A model generated the notes under the pieces. That model was given only the letters and a program-made list of their open reading frames with translations, had not been told where the DNA came from and did no database searches. 50,111 bases of DNA from an uncultured Brevibacterium sp. GTDB lineage: Bacteria > Actinomycetota > Actinomycetes > Actinomycetales > Brevibacteriaceae. Shown here piece by piece: positions 12,537 to 21,308 of the stretch. Made by a program: the position numbers and the translations under genes. The stretch covers positions 1-50,111 of the forward strand of contig CABTZE010000002.1 in NCBI GenBank assembly GCA_902489215.1. The letters are read 5' to 3'. Positions within the stretch are counted from its first letter, which is position 1. Every line of letters starts with the position of its first letter.

Positions 12537-13469
12537 TTACTCGCCGGCGGCAGCGCGCAGGTGGTCGAGCGCGTTCTGCAGATCAGCCGGGTACTGGGAT
12601 TCGAATTCTACGTACTCCCCGGATTCGGGATGCACGAACCCCAGTCGCACAGCGTGCAGCCATTGCCGCTCAAGCCCCAGGCGCTGGGCAAGCACTGGGT
12701 CAGCTCCATACGGAAGGTCACCGCAGCACGGGTGTTTCGTGGCGGACATGTGCACGCGAATCTGGTGTGTGCGTCCGGTCTCCAGATCGACTTCGAGCAG
12801 ACTCGCTGATCTGAATGCTTCCAGCAGTGTGTAGTGGGTGACGGCGTGCTTGCCTTCCGAACGGACGGCGTACAGGCCATCGCGGCGCGGATGACGCCCG
12901 ATGGGTGCTTCAATAGTTCCCACCACGGGGTCTGGCAGGCCCTGAACGAGCGCGTGGTAGGTCTTGTCGATTTCCCTCTGCTTGAAGGCCCGTTTGAGGA
13001 CGGAGTAGGCGTGTTCGCCTTTTGCGACGACCATGACTCCCGAGGTGCCGACATCAAGGCGGTGCACGATGCCCTGGCGTTCCGCGGCTCCGCTCGTGGC
13101 GATCTTGTGTCCGGCTGCTGCAAGTCCGCCGATGACCGTCGGTCCTGACCATCCGGCTGCCGCGTGGGCGGCCACGCCGATGGGCTTGTCTACGACGATG
13201 ATGGCCGGGTCTTCGTAGAGAATCTTCATGCCGGGCACGGGGTCAGCGACGATGCTCAGCGGCTTTTCGGGTTCCGGCATCACGACGTCGACCCGGGCCC
13301 CGCCGGTCACGCGCGAAGACTTCTGTGCGAGAGCACCGTCAATATGCACTCCGCCCTCAGCTGCGATCTGGGCGGCCTTAGAGCGTGACAGGCCCAAGAG
13401 CCTCGACAGCGCAGCGTCAATGCGTTCACCGTCAAGACCTTCGGGAATGAGAAAAGAGCGCTCAGTCAT
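12537..13469 (-). CDS. rluD: RluD-family 23S rRNA pseudouridine synthase
   Basis: A 310-residue RluA/RluD-type synthase that isomerises uridines in rRNA. An N-terminal S4 RNA-binding domain ([31 protein letters not shown], about residues 14-60) precedes the catalytic domain with [15 protein letters not shown], whose Asp is the nucleophile (about residue 143). Further family blocks are KTYHALVQG and [27 protein letters not shown]. Its start overlaps the end of lspA by 8 bp, the usual lspA-rluD arrangement in Gram-positive bacteria. The rRNA target position cannot be read from sequence. Confidence 0.95.
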   Translation of the reverse strand: MTERSFLIPEGLDGERIDAALSRLLGLSRSKAAQIAAEGGVHIDGALAQKSSRVTGGARVDVVMPEPEKPLSIVADPVPGMKILYEDPAIIVVDKPIGVAAHAAAGWSGPTVIGGLAAAGHKIATSGAAERQGIVHRLDVGTSGVMVVAKGEHAYSVLKRAFKQREIDKTYHALVQGLPDPVVGTIEAPIGRHPRRDGLYAVRSEGKHAVTHYTLLEAFRSASLLEVDLETGRTHQIRVHMSATKHPCCGDLPYGADPVLAQRLGLERQWLHAVRLGFVHPESGEYVEFESQYPADLQNALDHLRAAAGE

Positions 13470-13965
13470 GGTTCTCCTGCGGTTGAGCCTGCGCTTCGTC
13501 TAGCGGGGTGCCTTTCAATGCGGCCAGCATGAGAATGGCCGCAGCCCCGGTGATCGCGATGTCGGCGACATTGCACACGAAGAAATGCAGGTCGATGAAG
13601 TCGACAACCGCGCCGTGAAAGAAACCTGGTGGCCGGAACAGGCGGTCATAGAGGTTGCCCAGCAGGCCGCCTTGCAGAAGCCCGAGTCCAACTGCCCACA
13701 GCGGTGAGGTCAAACGGCGAGCCGCAATCACAATTGCAAAGAACACGGCAACGGCAATCGCGCTGAAAATCCAGGTGCTCGAGGCACCAAGGCCAAAGGC
13801 CGCGCCTGGGTTGCGCAAGAAGACGAAGCCCGCGAAGTCGCCGAGGACTGCGATACGCGGCTGACCTTCGAGTGCAGTGACCGCGATGGCTTTGGTCGCC
13901 TGATCGAGCGCAAAAGCCAGAGCTGCGATACCTGCCAACAGCAGGCGTGCTGAGCGTCGATTCAC
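13462..13965 (-). CDS. lspA: Lipoprotein signal peptidase
   Basis: Aspartic membrane protease that removes the signal peptide of diacylglyceryl-modified prolipoproteins. The protein has 167 residues with four predicted membrane helices (about 12-30, 62-82, 90-107 and 135-153). Conserved LspA elements are [36 protein letters not shown] and CNVADIAI; the last two carry the catalytic aspartates. GTG 13963-13965 is chosen over an upstream TTG because AGGAGAACC directly precedes it. The upstream hairpin at 14006-14037 separates it from divIVA. Confidence 0.95.
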   Translation of the reverse strand: MNRRSARLLLAGIAALAFALDQATKAIAVTALEGQPRIAVLGDFAGFVFLRNPGAAFGLGASSTWIFSAIAVAVFFAIVIAARRLTSPLWAVGLGLLQGGLLGNLYDRLFRPPGFFHGAVVDFIDLHFFVCNVADIAITGAAAILMLAALKGTPLDEAQAQPQENHD

Positions 13966-14005
13966 GGTTCTCCTGGGAAGCTTCGGCAAGGGAATCGGAT
14001 ACAAG

Positions 14006-14037
14006 CAGAGGCGGCCATCAGAAGATGGCCGCCTCTG
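14006..14037 (-). terminator. 14-bp hairpin between divIVA and lspA
   Basis: A perfect 14-bp stem (14006-14019 with 14024-14037, AGAA loop on the plus strand) starts 12 bases after the divIVA stop. There is no T run, so it would be an I-shaped actinobacterial terminator or an mRNA-end stabiliser. Confidence 0.7.
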
Positions 14038-14049
14038 TCATGTGAGAGA

Positions 14050-14877
14050 TCAGAGTGAGTTCGAGTTGCCGCCCACCTTGCTGCCGGAAAGGGTTTCCGG
14101 TGCGAGGGTGCCCGAGCTCTCGAGGTCGCGGAGCTGGTCCGACAGGTAGCTCTTGAGGCGGGTGCGGTACTGACGTTCGAAGTTCTGCAGACCGTCGATT
14201 TCGCGTTCGAGCGAAGCCTTCTGGTTCTCCAGCTGGCTCAGCGTTTCGTCGCGCTTCTTTTCGGCGGCAGAAAGGATGTCAGCAGACTTCTTTTCGGCTT
14301 CGCCGATCAGCTTGTCGCGGGTGCGCTCACCTTCTGCAACGTGTTCGTCGTGGACGCGCTGGGCCAGAGCGATCAGACCGTGAGCGTCCTGGTCGCCGCC
14401 CTGTGCGGCGGGGGCAGCGGCCGAAGCGCCGACAGCGGCACCGGCAGCACCAGCGGTCGCGGCAGGAGCAACGGAAGCCTTGGGCGCTTCCTTTGCCGCA
14501 GGGGCTTCCTTGGATGCGGGAACTTCCTTAGCGGAAGCGTCTTCCTTCGGCTTGTCAGCCTTGTCAGCTTCAACTGGAGCGGATGCTTCAGCCTTGGCAG
14601 GGGCCAGCGGAGCCGCAGCGGGAGCGGCCTCAGCCTTCTTTTCGGCCTTGGGGGCTTCAGCCGGAGCAGGAGCGGAGGCCTTCGTCGACTGCAGTTCTTC
14701 AACCTTGGCTTCTGCGGCCGAGAGCTTCTGGCGAAGGTCATCGTTTTCGGTGTAAAGACGGCGCAGTTCAACTACGATCTCATCGAGGAAGTCGTCGACT
14801 TCGTCCTGGTCGTAACCTTCACGGAACTTAACGTGCTGGAACCGCTTGTTAACTACGTCTTCAGGCGTAAGCGCCAT
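14050..14877 (-). CDS. divIVA: DivIVA/Wag31 polar growth protein
   Basis: Cytoplasmic coiled-coil scaffold that marks negatively curved poles and septa and directs peptidoglycan synthesis in actinobacteria. The protein has 275 residues. The conserved membrane-binding N terminus (MALTPEDVVNKRFQHVKFREGYDQDEVDDFLDEIVVELRRLY) is followed by a short coiled coil. Residues about 65-160 form a long Ala/Pro/Lys/Glu-rich low-complexity linker. A C-terminal coiled coil (about 165-255, ...KKSADILSAAEKKRDETLSQLENQKASLEREIDGLQNFERQYRTRL) completes it. An AAAGGTGG site precedes the ATG. It has its own AT-rich upstream region (14878-15030). In actinobacteria DivIVA is often phosphorylated by PASTA kinases such as the one at 43802. 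Confidence 0.96.
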   Translation of the reverse strand: MALTPEDVVNKRFQHVKFREGYDQDEVDDFLDEIVVELRRLYTENDDLRQKLSAAEAKVEELQSTKASAPAPAEAPKAEKKAEAAPAAAPLAPAKAEASAPVEADKADKPKEDASAKEVPASKEAPAAKEAPKASVAPAATAGAAGAAVGASAAAPAAQGGDQDAHGLIALAQRVHDEHVAEGERTRDKLIGEAEKKSADILSAAEKKRDETLSQLENQKASLEREIDGLQNFERQYRTRLKSYLSDQLRDLESSGTLAPETLSGSKVGGNSNSL

Positions 14878-15030
14878 GAGCCCACCTTTTTTTGAGATTA
14901 CAGTTGCTACATCGATGAACGATATTAATCAACACTTTAGACCACAGCGGGGCGTTTTGTCTTTTCGAACGCCAGATCAGGCCGTCAGAAATGTGAATTT
15001 TTGCCGACCTGCGGCACATAAAAGCCGCTG

Positions 15031-15330
15031 TCACACCATGGTGTATCCGAAGCGAATGAGTATTCCCGCAAGAACCTGCACGGCGATGAAGACAATGATG
15101 AAGCCGAGATCCAGCGCGATGCCGCCCATACGCAGCGGCGGAATCACCTTGCGCACCGCCTTCACCGGCGGATCGGTGAGCGTGTAGATGATTTCGGCGA
15201 CTGCAAGCATGAAGCCCTGCGGTCGCCAATCGCGGCTGAAAACCTGAATCAGATCAAGGATTACACGCGCAATGAGCACGTAGACGTACAGGTTGAGCAG
15301 CATGCCCACGATGATGAATGGATATCCCAC
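15031..15330 (-). CDS. YggT family membrane protein
   Basis: A 99-residue integral membrane protein with two hydrophobic blocks (about 5-27 and 70-95) separated by FSRDWRPQGFMLAVAEIIYTLTDPPVKAVRKVIPPLRMGGIALDLGF, the YggT family core. It lies between sepF and divIVA, the standard position in actinobacterial and cyanobacterial division clusters, and a role in envelope or division-ring placement has been suggested for the family. The start is GTG at 15328-15330, with only a poor AAAGGG site 7-8 bases upstream. A GC-rich hairpin (15354-15377) sits 24 bases before the start and may separate it from sepF. Confidence 0.93.
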   Translation of the reverse strand: MGYPFIIVGMLLNLYVYVLIARVILDLIQVFSRDWRPQGFMLAVAEIIYTLTDPPVKAVRKVIPPLRMGGIALDLGFIIVFIAVQVLAGILIRFGYTMV

Positions 15331-15353
15331 TCTGTGCCCTTTCGAACGAAGAA

Positions 15354-15377
15354 GGCGGCGGGGTCTACCCCGCCGCC
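15354..15377 (-). terminator. GC-rich hairpin between sepF and yggT
   Basis: A perfect 10-bp stem (15354-15363 with 15368-15377, four-base loop) followed on the minus strand by TTCTTCGTTCG. It could terminate or attenuate the upstream division transcript just before yggT. Confidence 0.65.
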
Positions 15378-15409
15378 CCTAGAGTACCCGGAGTACCCGA
15401 CTGCTTCTC

Positions 15410-15910
15410 TCAGCTCTGGTTAAAGAAGCTCGCCTGCGAATCTTCGTCGCCGTCTGCTTCTGCAGTCACTTCGATGTTCTCGGGTGTCAGGAGGAACACC
15501 GAGTTCGTGACCTTTTCAATGGAACCGCGCAGACCGAAGATCAGACCAGCGGAAAAGTCCACGAGTCGCTTGGAGTTGGCTTCGTCCATCGCGGACAGGT
15601 TCATGATGACCGGAACGCCTTCACGGAAGGTGGTGCCGATGATCTTGGCGTCGTTGTACGAACGGGGGTGAATAGTCTGAATGCGAGACATAGTTGAAGG
15701 TGCCGCCGTTTCTACCGGGCGCACGGATGCGCGGATGGGAGTGACCTGCGCGGGTTCAGGAGCAGGTTCGCTCGGGACGATCGAGGTGGGCTCGGACGCC
15801 GTTTCAACCTGTTCGGGCTGTTCGGAGCGCACTTCCTCGTGCGCATAGGCGTCGTCGTACTCTTCTTCGCCGAAGCCGAAGTAGTTGCCGATCTTCTTCA
15901 GAGTAGACAC
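15410..15910 (-). CDS. sepF: Cell division protein SepF
   Basis: Membrane-associated FtsZ anchor that organises Z-ring filaments. The protein has 166 residues: an amphipathic N terminus ([20 protein letters not shown]), a Pro/Glu-rich linker to about residue 75, then the SepF domain ([72 protein letters not shown]). In actinobacteria, which lack FtsA, SepF is the main FtsZ tether, consistent with its place two genes after ftsZ. The start is GTG. Confidence 0.96.
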   Translation of the reverse strand: MSTLKKIGNYFGFGEEEYDDAYAHEEVRSEQPEQVETASEPTSIVPSEPAPEPAQVTPIRASVRPVETAAPSTMSRIQTIHPRSYNDAKIIGTTFREGVPVIMNLSAMDEANSKRLVDFSAGLIFGLRGSIEKVTNSVFLLTPENIEVTAEADGDEDSQASFFNQS

Positions 15911-15987
15911 GGGACCTCCTGGTGCCGTCCGGGGGGGAAACTCTCTCCAAGAAACTATCGCAGAGCAGGCCCAAAAAGACCGAACAT

Positions 15988-16740
15988 CTAGGGCGTGTCG
16001 CGGCGTGATTCAAACCATGCGACGACCGCCATCCGGCCCGTGGTCTGCTCCCGGCGGTAAGAGAACAGCTCGGAAGCTTCGTATGTGCAGGTGCGCGAAA
16101 ACCCTGCAATCTCAACGCCTGACTGCACCAGCTGGTGAGCTACTCCCCCGGCCACGTCGATTGCGGCTGTGCCCGCAGCGGAAACAGCTCCCGCAACCGG
16201 GCAGATCTTCATAGCCTCGGCGCGCATCTCGTCAGGAACCTCATAGCAGCGAGGGCAGATGGACGGTCCGATGTAGGCGACGATGCCCCGAGCACCTTCC
16301 TCGCGCATTCTGTCCACTGCTCGACCGACAACGCCGTCGAGCATGCCGCGGCGCCCAGCGTGCACAACTCCAATGTGCCCGGTATCAGGCGCTGCGAGTG
16401 CCACGGGAACACAGTCGGCTGTCAGGACAGCCAGTCCGACTCCCGGCAAAGACGTGATCTGCGCATCGGCCCGCGGCCCCAAGCTGATGTCGTCCTCAGT
16501 CTGCACGTGGTGGACATCGGCTCCGTGCACTTGGCTGACAAAGCTGATCTTATCCGCGGGCAGGGAAAGCGCCGCACCCAACGCGGAGCGGTTGGCGTCG
16601 ACGAGGGTGTCATCGTCGCCAACCGACCGGCCCAGATTGAGCGAGCTGAAGCGACCAGAACTGTAACCGCCCCAACGGTCGGTGAAGGCCACGTGGGCCT
16701 TCCCTGCCGAACCGCTGACTACGTGCCTGGCCTGCAGCAC
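15988..16740 (-). CDS. pgeF: Peptidoglycan editing factor PgeF / YfiH family (multicopper oxidase-like domain)
   Basis: A 250-residue YfiH (DUF152) family protein. Members act as purine nucleoside phosphorylase/adenosine deaminase and, in E. coli, edit misincorporated L-Ser out of muropeptide precursors. Core motifs are [52 protein letters not shown] and [13 protein letters not shown]; the conserved His/Cys residues bind zinc. The GTG start (16738-16740) is four bases after the ftsZ stop with little Shine-Dalgarno. An in-frame GTG at residue 17 (after AGGGAAGG) is a plausible alternative that would remove only non-conserved residues. Its position between ftsZ and sepF is common in actinobacteria. 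Confidence 0.92.
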   Translation of the reverse strand: MLQARHVVSGSAGKAHVAFTDRWGGYSSGRFSSLNLGRSVGDDDTLVDANRSALGAALSLPADKISFVSQVHGADVHHVQTEDDISLGPRADAQITSLPGVGLAVLTADCVPVALAAPDTGHIGVVHAGRRGMLDGVVGRAVDRMREEGARGIVAYIGPSICPRCYEVPDEMRAEAMKICPVAGAVSAAGTAAIDVAGGVAHQLVQSGVEIAGFSRTCTYEASELFSYRREQTTGRMAVVAWFESRRDTP

Positions 16741-16744
16741 TGCG

Positions 16745-17893
16745 TTACTTCAGGAAGGAGGGGATGTCGAGAGAGTCGCCGCCGAAGTCATCGCGCTCAT
16801 CCGGCAGCTCCTGCGGGATGTCGTTCTTCGGTTCGGATTCAACGGCTTCCGGAACCGGGCTCTCTTCGCGCGCGGCCTGCGCAGTAGCTGCAGTCTGCGC
16901 GGAAGACACTGCCGGAGCGGCCTGCTGGCTTTCGCGCTCGCCCTTCGGGGCCGCGTCGAAGCCGGCGGCGATGACAGTCACGCGGACTTCATCACCCAGG
17001 GTCGAATCGATGACGTTGCCGAAGATGATGTTCGCTTCGGGGTGAGCCGCTTCCTGTACGAGGCGGGCGGCCTCGTTGACCTCGAACAGGCCAAGGTCTT
17101 CGCCACCCTGGACGAGCATGAGCACACCGTGTGCACCGTCGATGCTGGCCTCAAGCAGCGGCGAGGAGATGGCAGCTTCCGAGGCCTGAATCGCGCGGTC
17201 TTCGCCGACTGCCGAGCCGATGCCCATAAGCGCCGTGCCGGCGTCCTGCATGACCGACTTGACGTCAGCGAAGTCAAGGTTGATGTAGCCGGGAGTGGAG
17301 ATGAGGTCCGTGATGCCCTGCACACCGGAGCGCAGGACTTCGTCTGCGGCGTTGAACGCTTCGACGATCGTGACGTTCTTGTCAGAGATCGACAGGAGGC
17401 GGTCATTCGGAATGACGATGAGCGTGTCGACTTCTTCGCGCAGAGCCGCGATACCGGCCTCAGCCTGCTCAGAACGACGGCGGCCCTCAAATGTGAAGGG
17501 GCGTGTGACAATGCCGATTGTCAGAGCGCCCAGGCTGCGCGCAATGCGCGCAACAACCGGAGCGGCACCCGTTCCGGTGCCGCCGCCTTCGCCAGCGGTG
17601 ACGAAGACCATGTCGGCGCCTTCGAGCGCTTCCTTGATGGCATCTTCGGAGTCTTCGGCGGCGCGCTTGCCGATTTCGGGGTCAGCGCCCGCGCCGAGGC
17701 CGCGGGTGAGTTCGCGGCCAATTTCGATTTTGGTGTCTGCTTCGGACAGAACAAGGGCCTGGGCATCGGTGTTGATTGCGATGAACTCAGCTCCGCGCAG
17801 ACCGGCGTCGATCATGCGCTGGACAGCGTTGACACCACCACCGCCGGTGCCGGCAACTTTGATCTCAGCTCCGGAATTGGGGTATTCAGCCAA
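16745..17893 (-). CDS. ftsZ: Cell division protein FtsZ
   Basis: Tubulin-like GTPase that forms the Z ring. The protein has 382 residues. The GTPase domain carries the tubulin signature [14 protein letters not shown] (about residue 100) and the T7 loop [26 protein letters not shown]. The C-terminal domain ends with [27 protein letters not shown] variable linker leads to the conserved tail [15 protein letters not shown] that binds SepF. The first glycine loop reads [16 protein letters not shown], whereas most actinobacterial FtsZ have G(V/I)[12 protein letters not shown]. Start is TTG 17891-17893 with AGAGGA seven bases upstream, and no in-frame ATG or GTG is near. The 102-bp upstream gap likely holds an ftsZ promoter. 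Confidence 0.98.
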   Translation of the reverse strand: MAEYPNSGAEIKVAGTGGGGVNAVQRMIDAGLRGAEFIAINTDAQALVLSEADTKIEIGRELTRGLGAGADPEIGKRAAEDSEDAIKEALEGADMVFVTAGEGGGTGTGAAPVVARIARSLGALTIGIVTRPFTFEGRRRSEQAEAGIAALREEVDTLIVIPNDRLLSISDKNVTIVEAFNAADEVLRSGVQGITDLISTPGYINLDFADVKSVMQDAGTALMGIGSAVGEDRAIQASEAAISSPLLEASIDGAHGVLMLVQGGEDLGLFEVNEAARLVQEAAHPEANIIFGNVIDSTLGDEVRVTVIAAGFDAAPKGERESQQAAPAVSSAQTAATAQAAREESPVPEAVESEPKNDIPQELPDERDDFGGDSLDIPSFLK

Positions 17894-17995
17894 GTCGATT
17901 CCTCTTTCAGCGGTCGATGCCGATAATGGTCTTCGTCAGAACGGTATTAAAGCCGCTATGCGTGTGCAACCACCCGCGCGGTGTGTCTTCGACGG

Positions 17996-18760
17996 TCAGT
18001 CTTGGGAGTCTGCTTCCTGCGGCAGACGAGCCCACGCCGGCGCATCTTCTTTGGCGGCAGGCACTGCTGTGCTCTGCACGTCGATGACGGGTGGTTTGTC
18101 TTTCATGATTGTGCGGGCCACCCCGAGCTTGGCTTCGATGTCAGTCGGCTCACCGAGGATGACAACGACCGAATAGTCCTTGCTCGGCCGCATGATCACA
18201 GCCGTCCGCGTGAGGCTGTTCACGGCGACGGCTTCTGTCTGCTTGAGGTTCTCGCCCAAGCTGCTGACGACCGTGGACGCGGTTTCGATCGCCTCCCGGT
18301 CAGCAGTTCCGACGAACATGGGAACGTCTTTCGGTTTGCTGTCGGGCTTGCCCAACACAACTGCTTCGCGGTCGTAGATCTCCCAGGCCCCTCCGCGCTT
18401 GACCGCGAACGCCGGCTGCCTGTCGTGCACTTTCACGCGAAGCGAACGGGGGCCTGCAGGACTGATATCGAAGTCGCGCGCAAGCGGAAACTCTTCGGCG
18501 AGTTCATCTTTGAGCCGCTGGGATCGCAGCTGCGGCAGGGGTGTGCCGCCGTGTTTGTCGAGCACGAAAGAAGCCACTTCACCGCCGTCCACGAGCTTCT
18601 CCCCTTCGGCTTTGACGTCTGTGAGCGCAAGCAGCGGCGAAAACCACACGACCGCGCCCAGAGCCAGCACGGCGAGGGCCGCGACGACCCCGTACAGGAT
18701 TCGCCGCAGCCGCAGAGACCGGTGTTCCCTGCGTCGCTCGTCGAGACTCGCCGTGTTCAT
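17996..18760 (-). CDS. ftsQ: Cell division protein FtsQ/DivIB
   Basis: Bitopic divisome protein linking FtsZ-ring assembly to FtsW/FtsI activation. The protein has 254 residues: a cytoplasmic basic N terminus (DERRREHRSLRLRR), one membrane helix at about 22-44 (ILYGVVAALAVLALGAVVWFS), an extracytoplasmic POTRA domain (LLALTDVKAEGEKLVDGGEVASFVL), and the FtsQ domain with FPLARDFDISPAGPRSLRVKVHDRQPAFAV and the late VNSLTRTAVIM strand. Start ATG overlaps the murC stop (ATGA), so it is coupled to murC. It is shorter than many FtsQ because the N-terminal cytoplasmic part is short. Confidence 0.94.
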   Translation of the reverse strand: MNTASLDERRREHRSLRLRRILYGVVAALAVLALGAVVWFSPLLALTDVKAEGEKLVDGGEVASFVLDKHGGTPLPQLRSQRLKDELAEEFPLARDFDISPAGPRSLRVKVHDRQPAFAVKRGGAWEIYDREAVVLGKPDSKPKDVPMFVGTADREAIETASTVVSSLGENLKQTEAVAVNSLTRTAVIMRPSKDYSVVVILGEPTDIEAKLGVARTIMKDKPPVIDVQSTAVPAAKEDAPAWARLPQEADSQD

Positions 18761-20148
18761 CAGCCGCGCAGCGAATCCAGGATTTCCGGCCCGACAATAG
18801 TCACGTCGCCCGCTCCCGCGGTGATGACCACATCACCAGGGCGGCAGCGCCCGGCAACCAGGTCCGCCACCTCGGCAAAAGACGGAGCAAAAGTGACCCG
18901 ATCCTCCGGGAGCGGCACCTCGTCGGCGACAATTGCCCCGGTCACACCCGGGATGGGATCCTCACGAGCCGGGTAGACATCCATAACGATGACGTCGTCT
19001 GCCAGGCCCAGCGCTTCGCCGAACTCCTTGCGGAAGTTCTGCGTGCGGCTGTACAGGTGCGGTTGGAACACGACGCGAACGCTGCGCTCAGGGTCAACAA
19101 CCTGCTTGGCCGCGGTGAGCAGGTTGTGCAGCTCCGTGGGGTGGTGGGCGTAGTCGTCGAACACGCGCACGCCCCTCTCTGTGCCCTTGAGTTCGAAGCG
19201 TCGTTTGGTACCGCCGAATCTGCCCAGGCCTTCGGCCGCCGCATCAACATCGAGCCCGAGTTCAGATACGACCGTCAGTGCGGCAGCGGCGTTGCGCGCG
19301 TTGTACAGCCCGGGAAGACTCAGTTCGTAAGGGCCGAAACGCCCCTCCGCGGTCTCCAGCACGAAGCTCTGGGACTGGTGAGTGTGGTGGGCGTCGACGA
19401 TCCGCACATCAGCGTCTTCCGAGGTGCCGTAGGTGATGACGCTGACTCCTCGGCTGTGTGCCAGGTCGGCTACCTCGCGGCTGCCGGCGTCATCAGCACA
19501 GACGATGAGCGCTCCCCCGTTCTCTTCGACGCGGTGAGCGAACTGTGCAAAAGCCTCGCGGACCTTCTCCCAGCTGCCGTAGTGGTCGAGGTGGTCAGCT
19601 TCGACGTTGGTCACGACGGCAATTTCGGGACTGTACAGGAGGAACGAGCCGTCTGACTCATCGGCTTCCGCAACGAAGACATCGCCTGTTCCGCTGTGGG
19701 CGTTCGTTCCCGCCGCCGTCAGCACTCCCCCGATGACGAATGACGGGTCGGCCCCGCATGCCTGCAGTGCCACCGTCGTCATCGACGTGGTGGTTGTCTT
19801 GCCGTGGGTTCCGGCAATCGCAACCGTGCGATAGCCCTCCATGAGCGAAGCCAGCGCTTCAGAACGGTGGATGACGGGAATCCCCTTGCTGCGCGCTGCG
19901 GCGAGTTCGGGGTTGCTTTCCCGGATCGCCGACGACACAACAACCGTGCCCACGCCGTCAACAGCCTCCGCAGTGTGGCCGATGTTGATGTGCGCTCCCT
20001 GCGCGCGCAGAGCCGTAACGACGGACGAGTCTTTTGCGTCCGAGCCGGTGACGGAGCATCCGCGCATAAGCATGACGCGGGCGATGCCGGACATACCGGC
20101 TCCGCCGATGCCGATGAAGTGGATGGGCTCGCTGAGGGCGGGTTTCAT
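18760..20148 (-). CDS. murC: UDP-N-acetylmuramate-L-alanine ligase
   Basis: First amino-acid ligase of peptidoglycan synthesis: ATP-dependent addition of L-Ala to UDP-MurNAc. The protein has 462 residues. The N-terminal Rossmann region is IHFIGIGGAGMSGIARVML, the ATP loop AGTHGKTTTTSM (about residue 114), the central region AEADESDGSFLLYSPEIAVVTNVEADHLDHYG, and the C-terminal domain includes DDYAHHPTELHNLLTAAK with VVFQPHLYSRTQNF. It sits directly after murG with no gap and overlaps ftsQ by 4 bp. Confidence 0.98.
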   Translation of the reverse strand: MKPALSEPIHFIGIGGAGMSGIARVMLMRGCSVTGSDAKDSSVVTALRAQGAHINIGHTAEAVDGVGTVVVSSAIRESNPELAAARSKGIPVIHRSEALASLMEGYRTVAIAGTHGKTTTTSMTTVALQACGADPSFVIGGVLTAAGTNAHSGTGDVFVAEADESDGSFLLYSPEIAVVTNVEADHLDHYGSWEKVREAFAQFAHRVEENGGALIVCADDAGSREVADLAHSRGVSVITYGTSEDADVRIVDAHHTHQSQSFVLETAEGRFGPYELSLPGLYNARNAAAALTVVSELGLDVDAAAEGLGRFGGTKRRFELKGTERGVRVFDDYAHHPTELHNLLTAAKQVVDPERSVRVVFQPHLYSRTQNFRKEFGEALGLADDVIVMDVYPAREDPIPGVTGAIVADEVPLPEDRVTFAPSFAEVADLVAGRCRPGDVVITAGAGDVTIVGPEILDSLRG

Positions 20149-21306
20149 TCAGCTCTCCTTTGTGCCGCGCTCACGGCGGGTCTGGCGTGTGGGCGGGTAT
20201 TCGCGGTTCGGGTGTGCACGACCCGCAGCGGCAAAGATCTTCTTCGTCATCGCCCTGTCGGCGTTGACGGGGAAGTCCAGTCTGCGGGCAGCTGCACTCA
20301 TCTTTTCCAGCTGTTCGGGGTTTCGCAGCAGGGGGATGACGGTGCTGCGCACGCTGTCGGCGGTGAAGTCGGCGTTGTCGATCAGGATTGATGCGCCGGC
20401 CTCGACCGAATCAGCGGCATTGCGTTTCTGTTCGCCGTTGCCGATTGCCAGCGGCACAAACACGGCCGGGACTTCTGCCACGGTGACTTCGGCTACGGTG
20501 CCGGCACCCGAGCGACACACGATGAGGTCCGCGGCAGCATAGGCGTTTTCCATGCCGTCGACGTATTCCACAACGTGGTAGTCAGGGCAGTCCTTCGCAG
20601 CTTCGCGCAGCTCGTCGCCTTTGCCGGCACCGGTGATGTGCAGGACCTGGAGGCCGGTGAATTCTGCCGCCGTCTGAGCGAATGCTTCGTTGATCTTCTG
20701 CGCGCCCGAGGACCCTCCCGTGACGACGAGGGTCGTCAGATCCGCATTGATGCCGAGTCGTTCGGCCGCCTGCGCCCGCTGTTCTTTGTCGCTGCGGTCA
20801 ACCTGGGCGATTTCAATGCGCATGGGCATGCCCACCTGCTCACCCGCCATCGGAGTCGAAGCGAAGGTGTAGCCGATGCTAGATGCATCGGCGTAGCGGG
20901 CGCCGAGCTTGTTGGCCATTCCGGGCACCGCGTTGGCTTCATGCAGAACAATAGGAATGCCGAGCGATTTGGCCGCCAAGTACGCGGGCGGGCATACGTA
21001 GCCGCCCACGCCGACGACAACATCGGTCCTCTGCTTCTTGAGCAGACGGCGCACCTGGCGAATGCTGGATGCGAACCGGAACGGAAAGCTGAGAATCTGA
21101 GGGCTCACTCCTCGTGGGAAAGGCACCTTCGGGATTGTCTGCAGACGGTATCCCGCCTGCGGTACAAGTCGCTTCTCCAGCCCTTCGTCAGTCCCCAACA
21201 TCAGGATGTCAGAGTCCGGGTCCTGGAAGCGCAGATCGTCGGCAATCGACAGCATCGGCGCAACATGCCCCGTCGTGCCGCCGCCGGCAAAGAGAACGTT
21301 CACCAC
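20149..21306 (-). CDS. murG: Undecaprenyldiphospho-muramoylpentapeptide beta-N-acetylglucosaminyltransferase
   Basis: GT28 glycosyltransferase on the inner face of the membrane that converts lipid I to lipid II using UDP-GlcNAc. The protein has 385 residues. The N-terminal glycine loop is FAGGGTTGHVAPMLSIADDL, and family blocks include GVGGYVCPPAYLAAKSLGIPIVLHEANAVPGMANKL, VTGGSSGAQKINEAF and the donor-binding CRSGAGTVAEVTVAEVPAVFVPLAIGNGEQKRNA. The sequence normally reads PLPIGNGEQ..N; here it is PLAIGNGEQKRNA. The GTG start (followed by a second GTG) has GGAGGAG upstream. It sits two bases from the ftsW stop. Confidence 0.98.
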   Translation of the reverse strand: MVNVLFAGGGTTGHVAPMLSIADDLRFQDPDSDILMLGTDEGLEKRLVPQAGYRLQTIPKVPFPRGVSPQILSFPFRFASSIRQVRRLLKKQRTDVVVGVGGYVCPPAYLAAKSLGIPIVLHEANAVPGMANKLGARYADASSIGYTFASTPMAGEQVGMPMRIEIAQVDRSDKEQRAQAAERLGINADLTTLVVTGGSSGAQKINEAFAQTAAEFTGLQVLHITGAGKGDELREAAKDCPDYHVVEYVDGMENAYAAADLIVCRSGAGTVAEVTVAEVPAVFVPLAIGNGEQKRNAADSVEAGASILIDNADFTADSVRSTVIPLLRNPEQLEKMSAAARRLDFPVNADRAMTKKIFAAAGRAHPNREYPPTRQTRRERGTKES

Positions 21307-21308
21307 AA

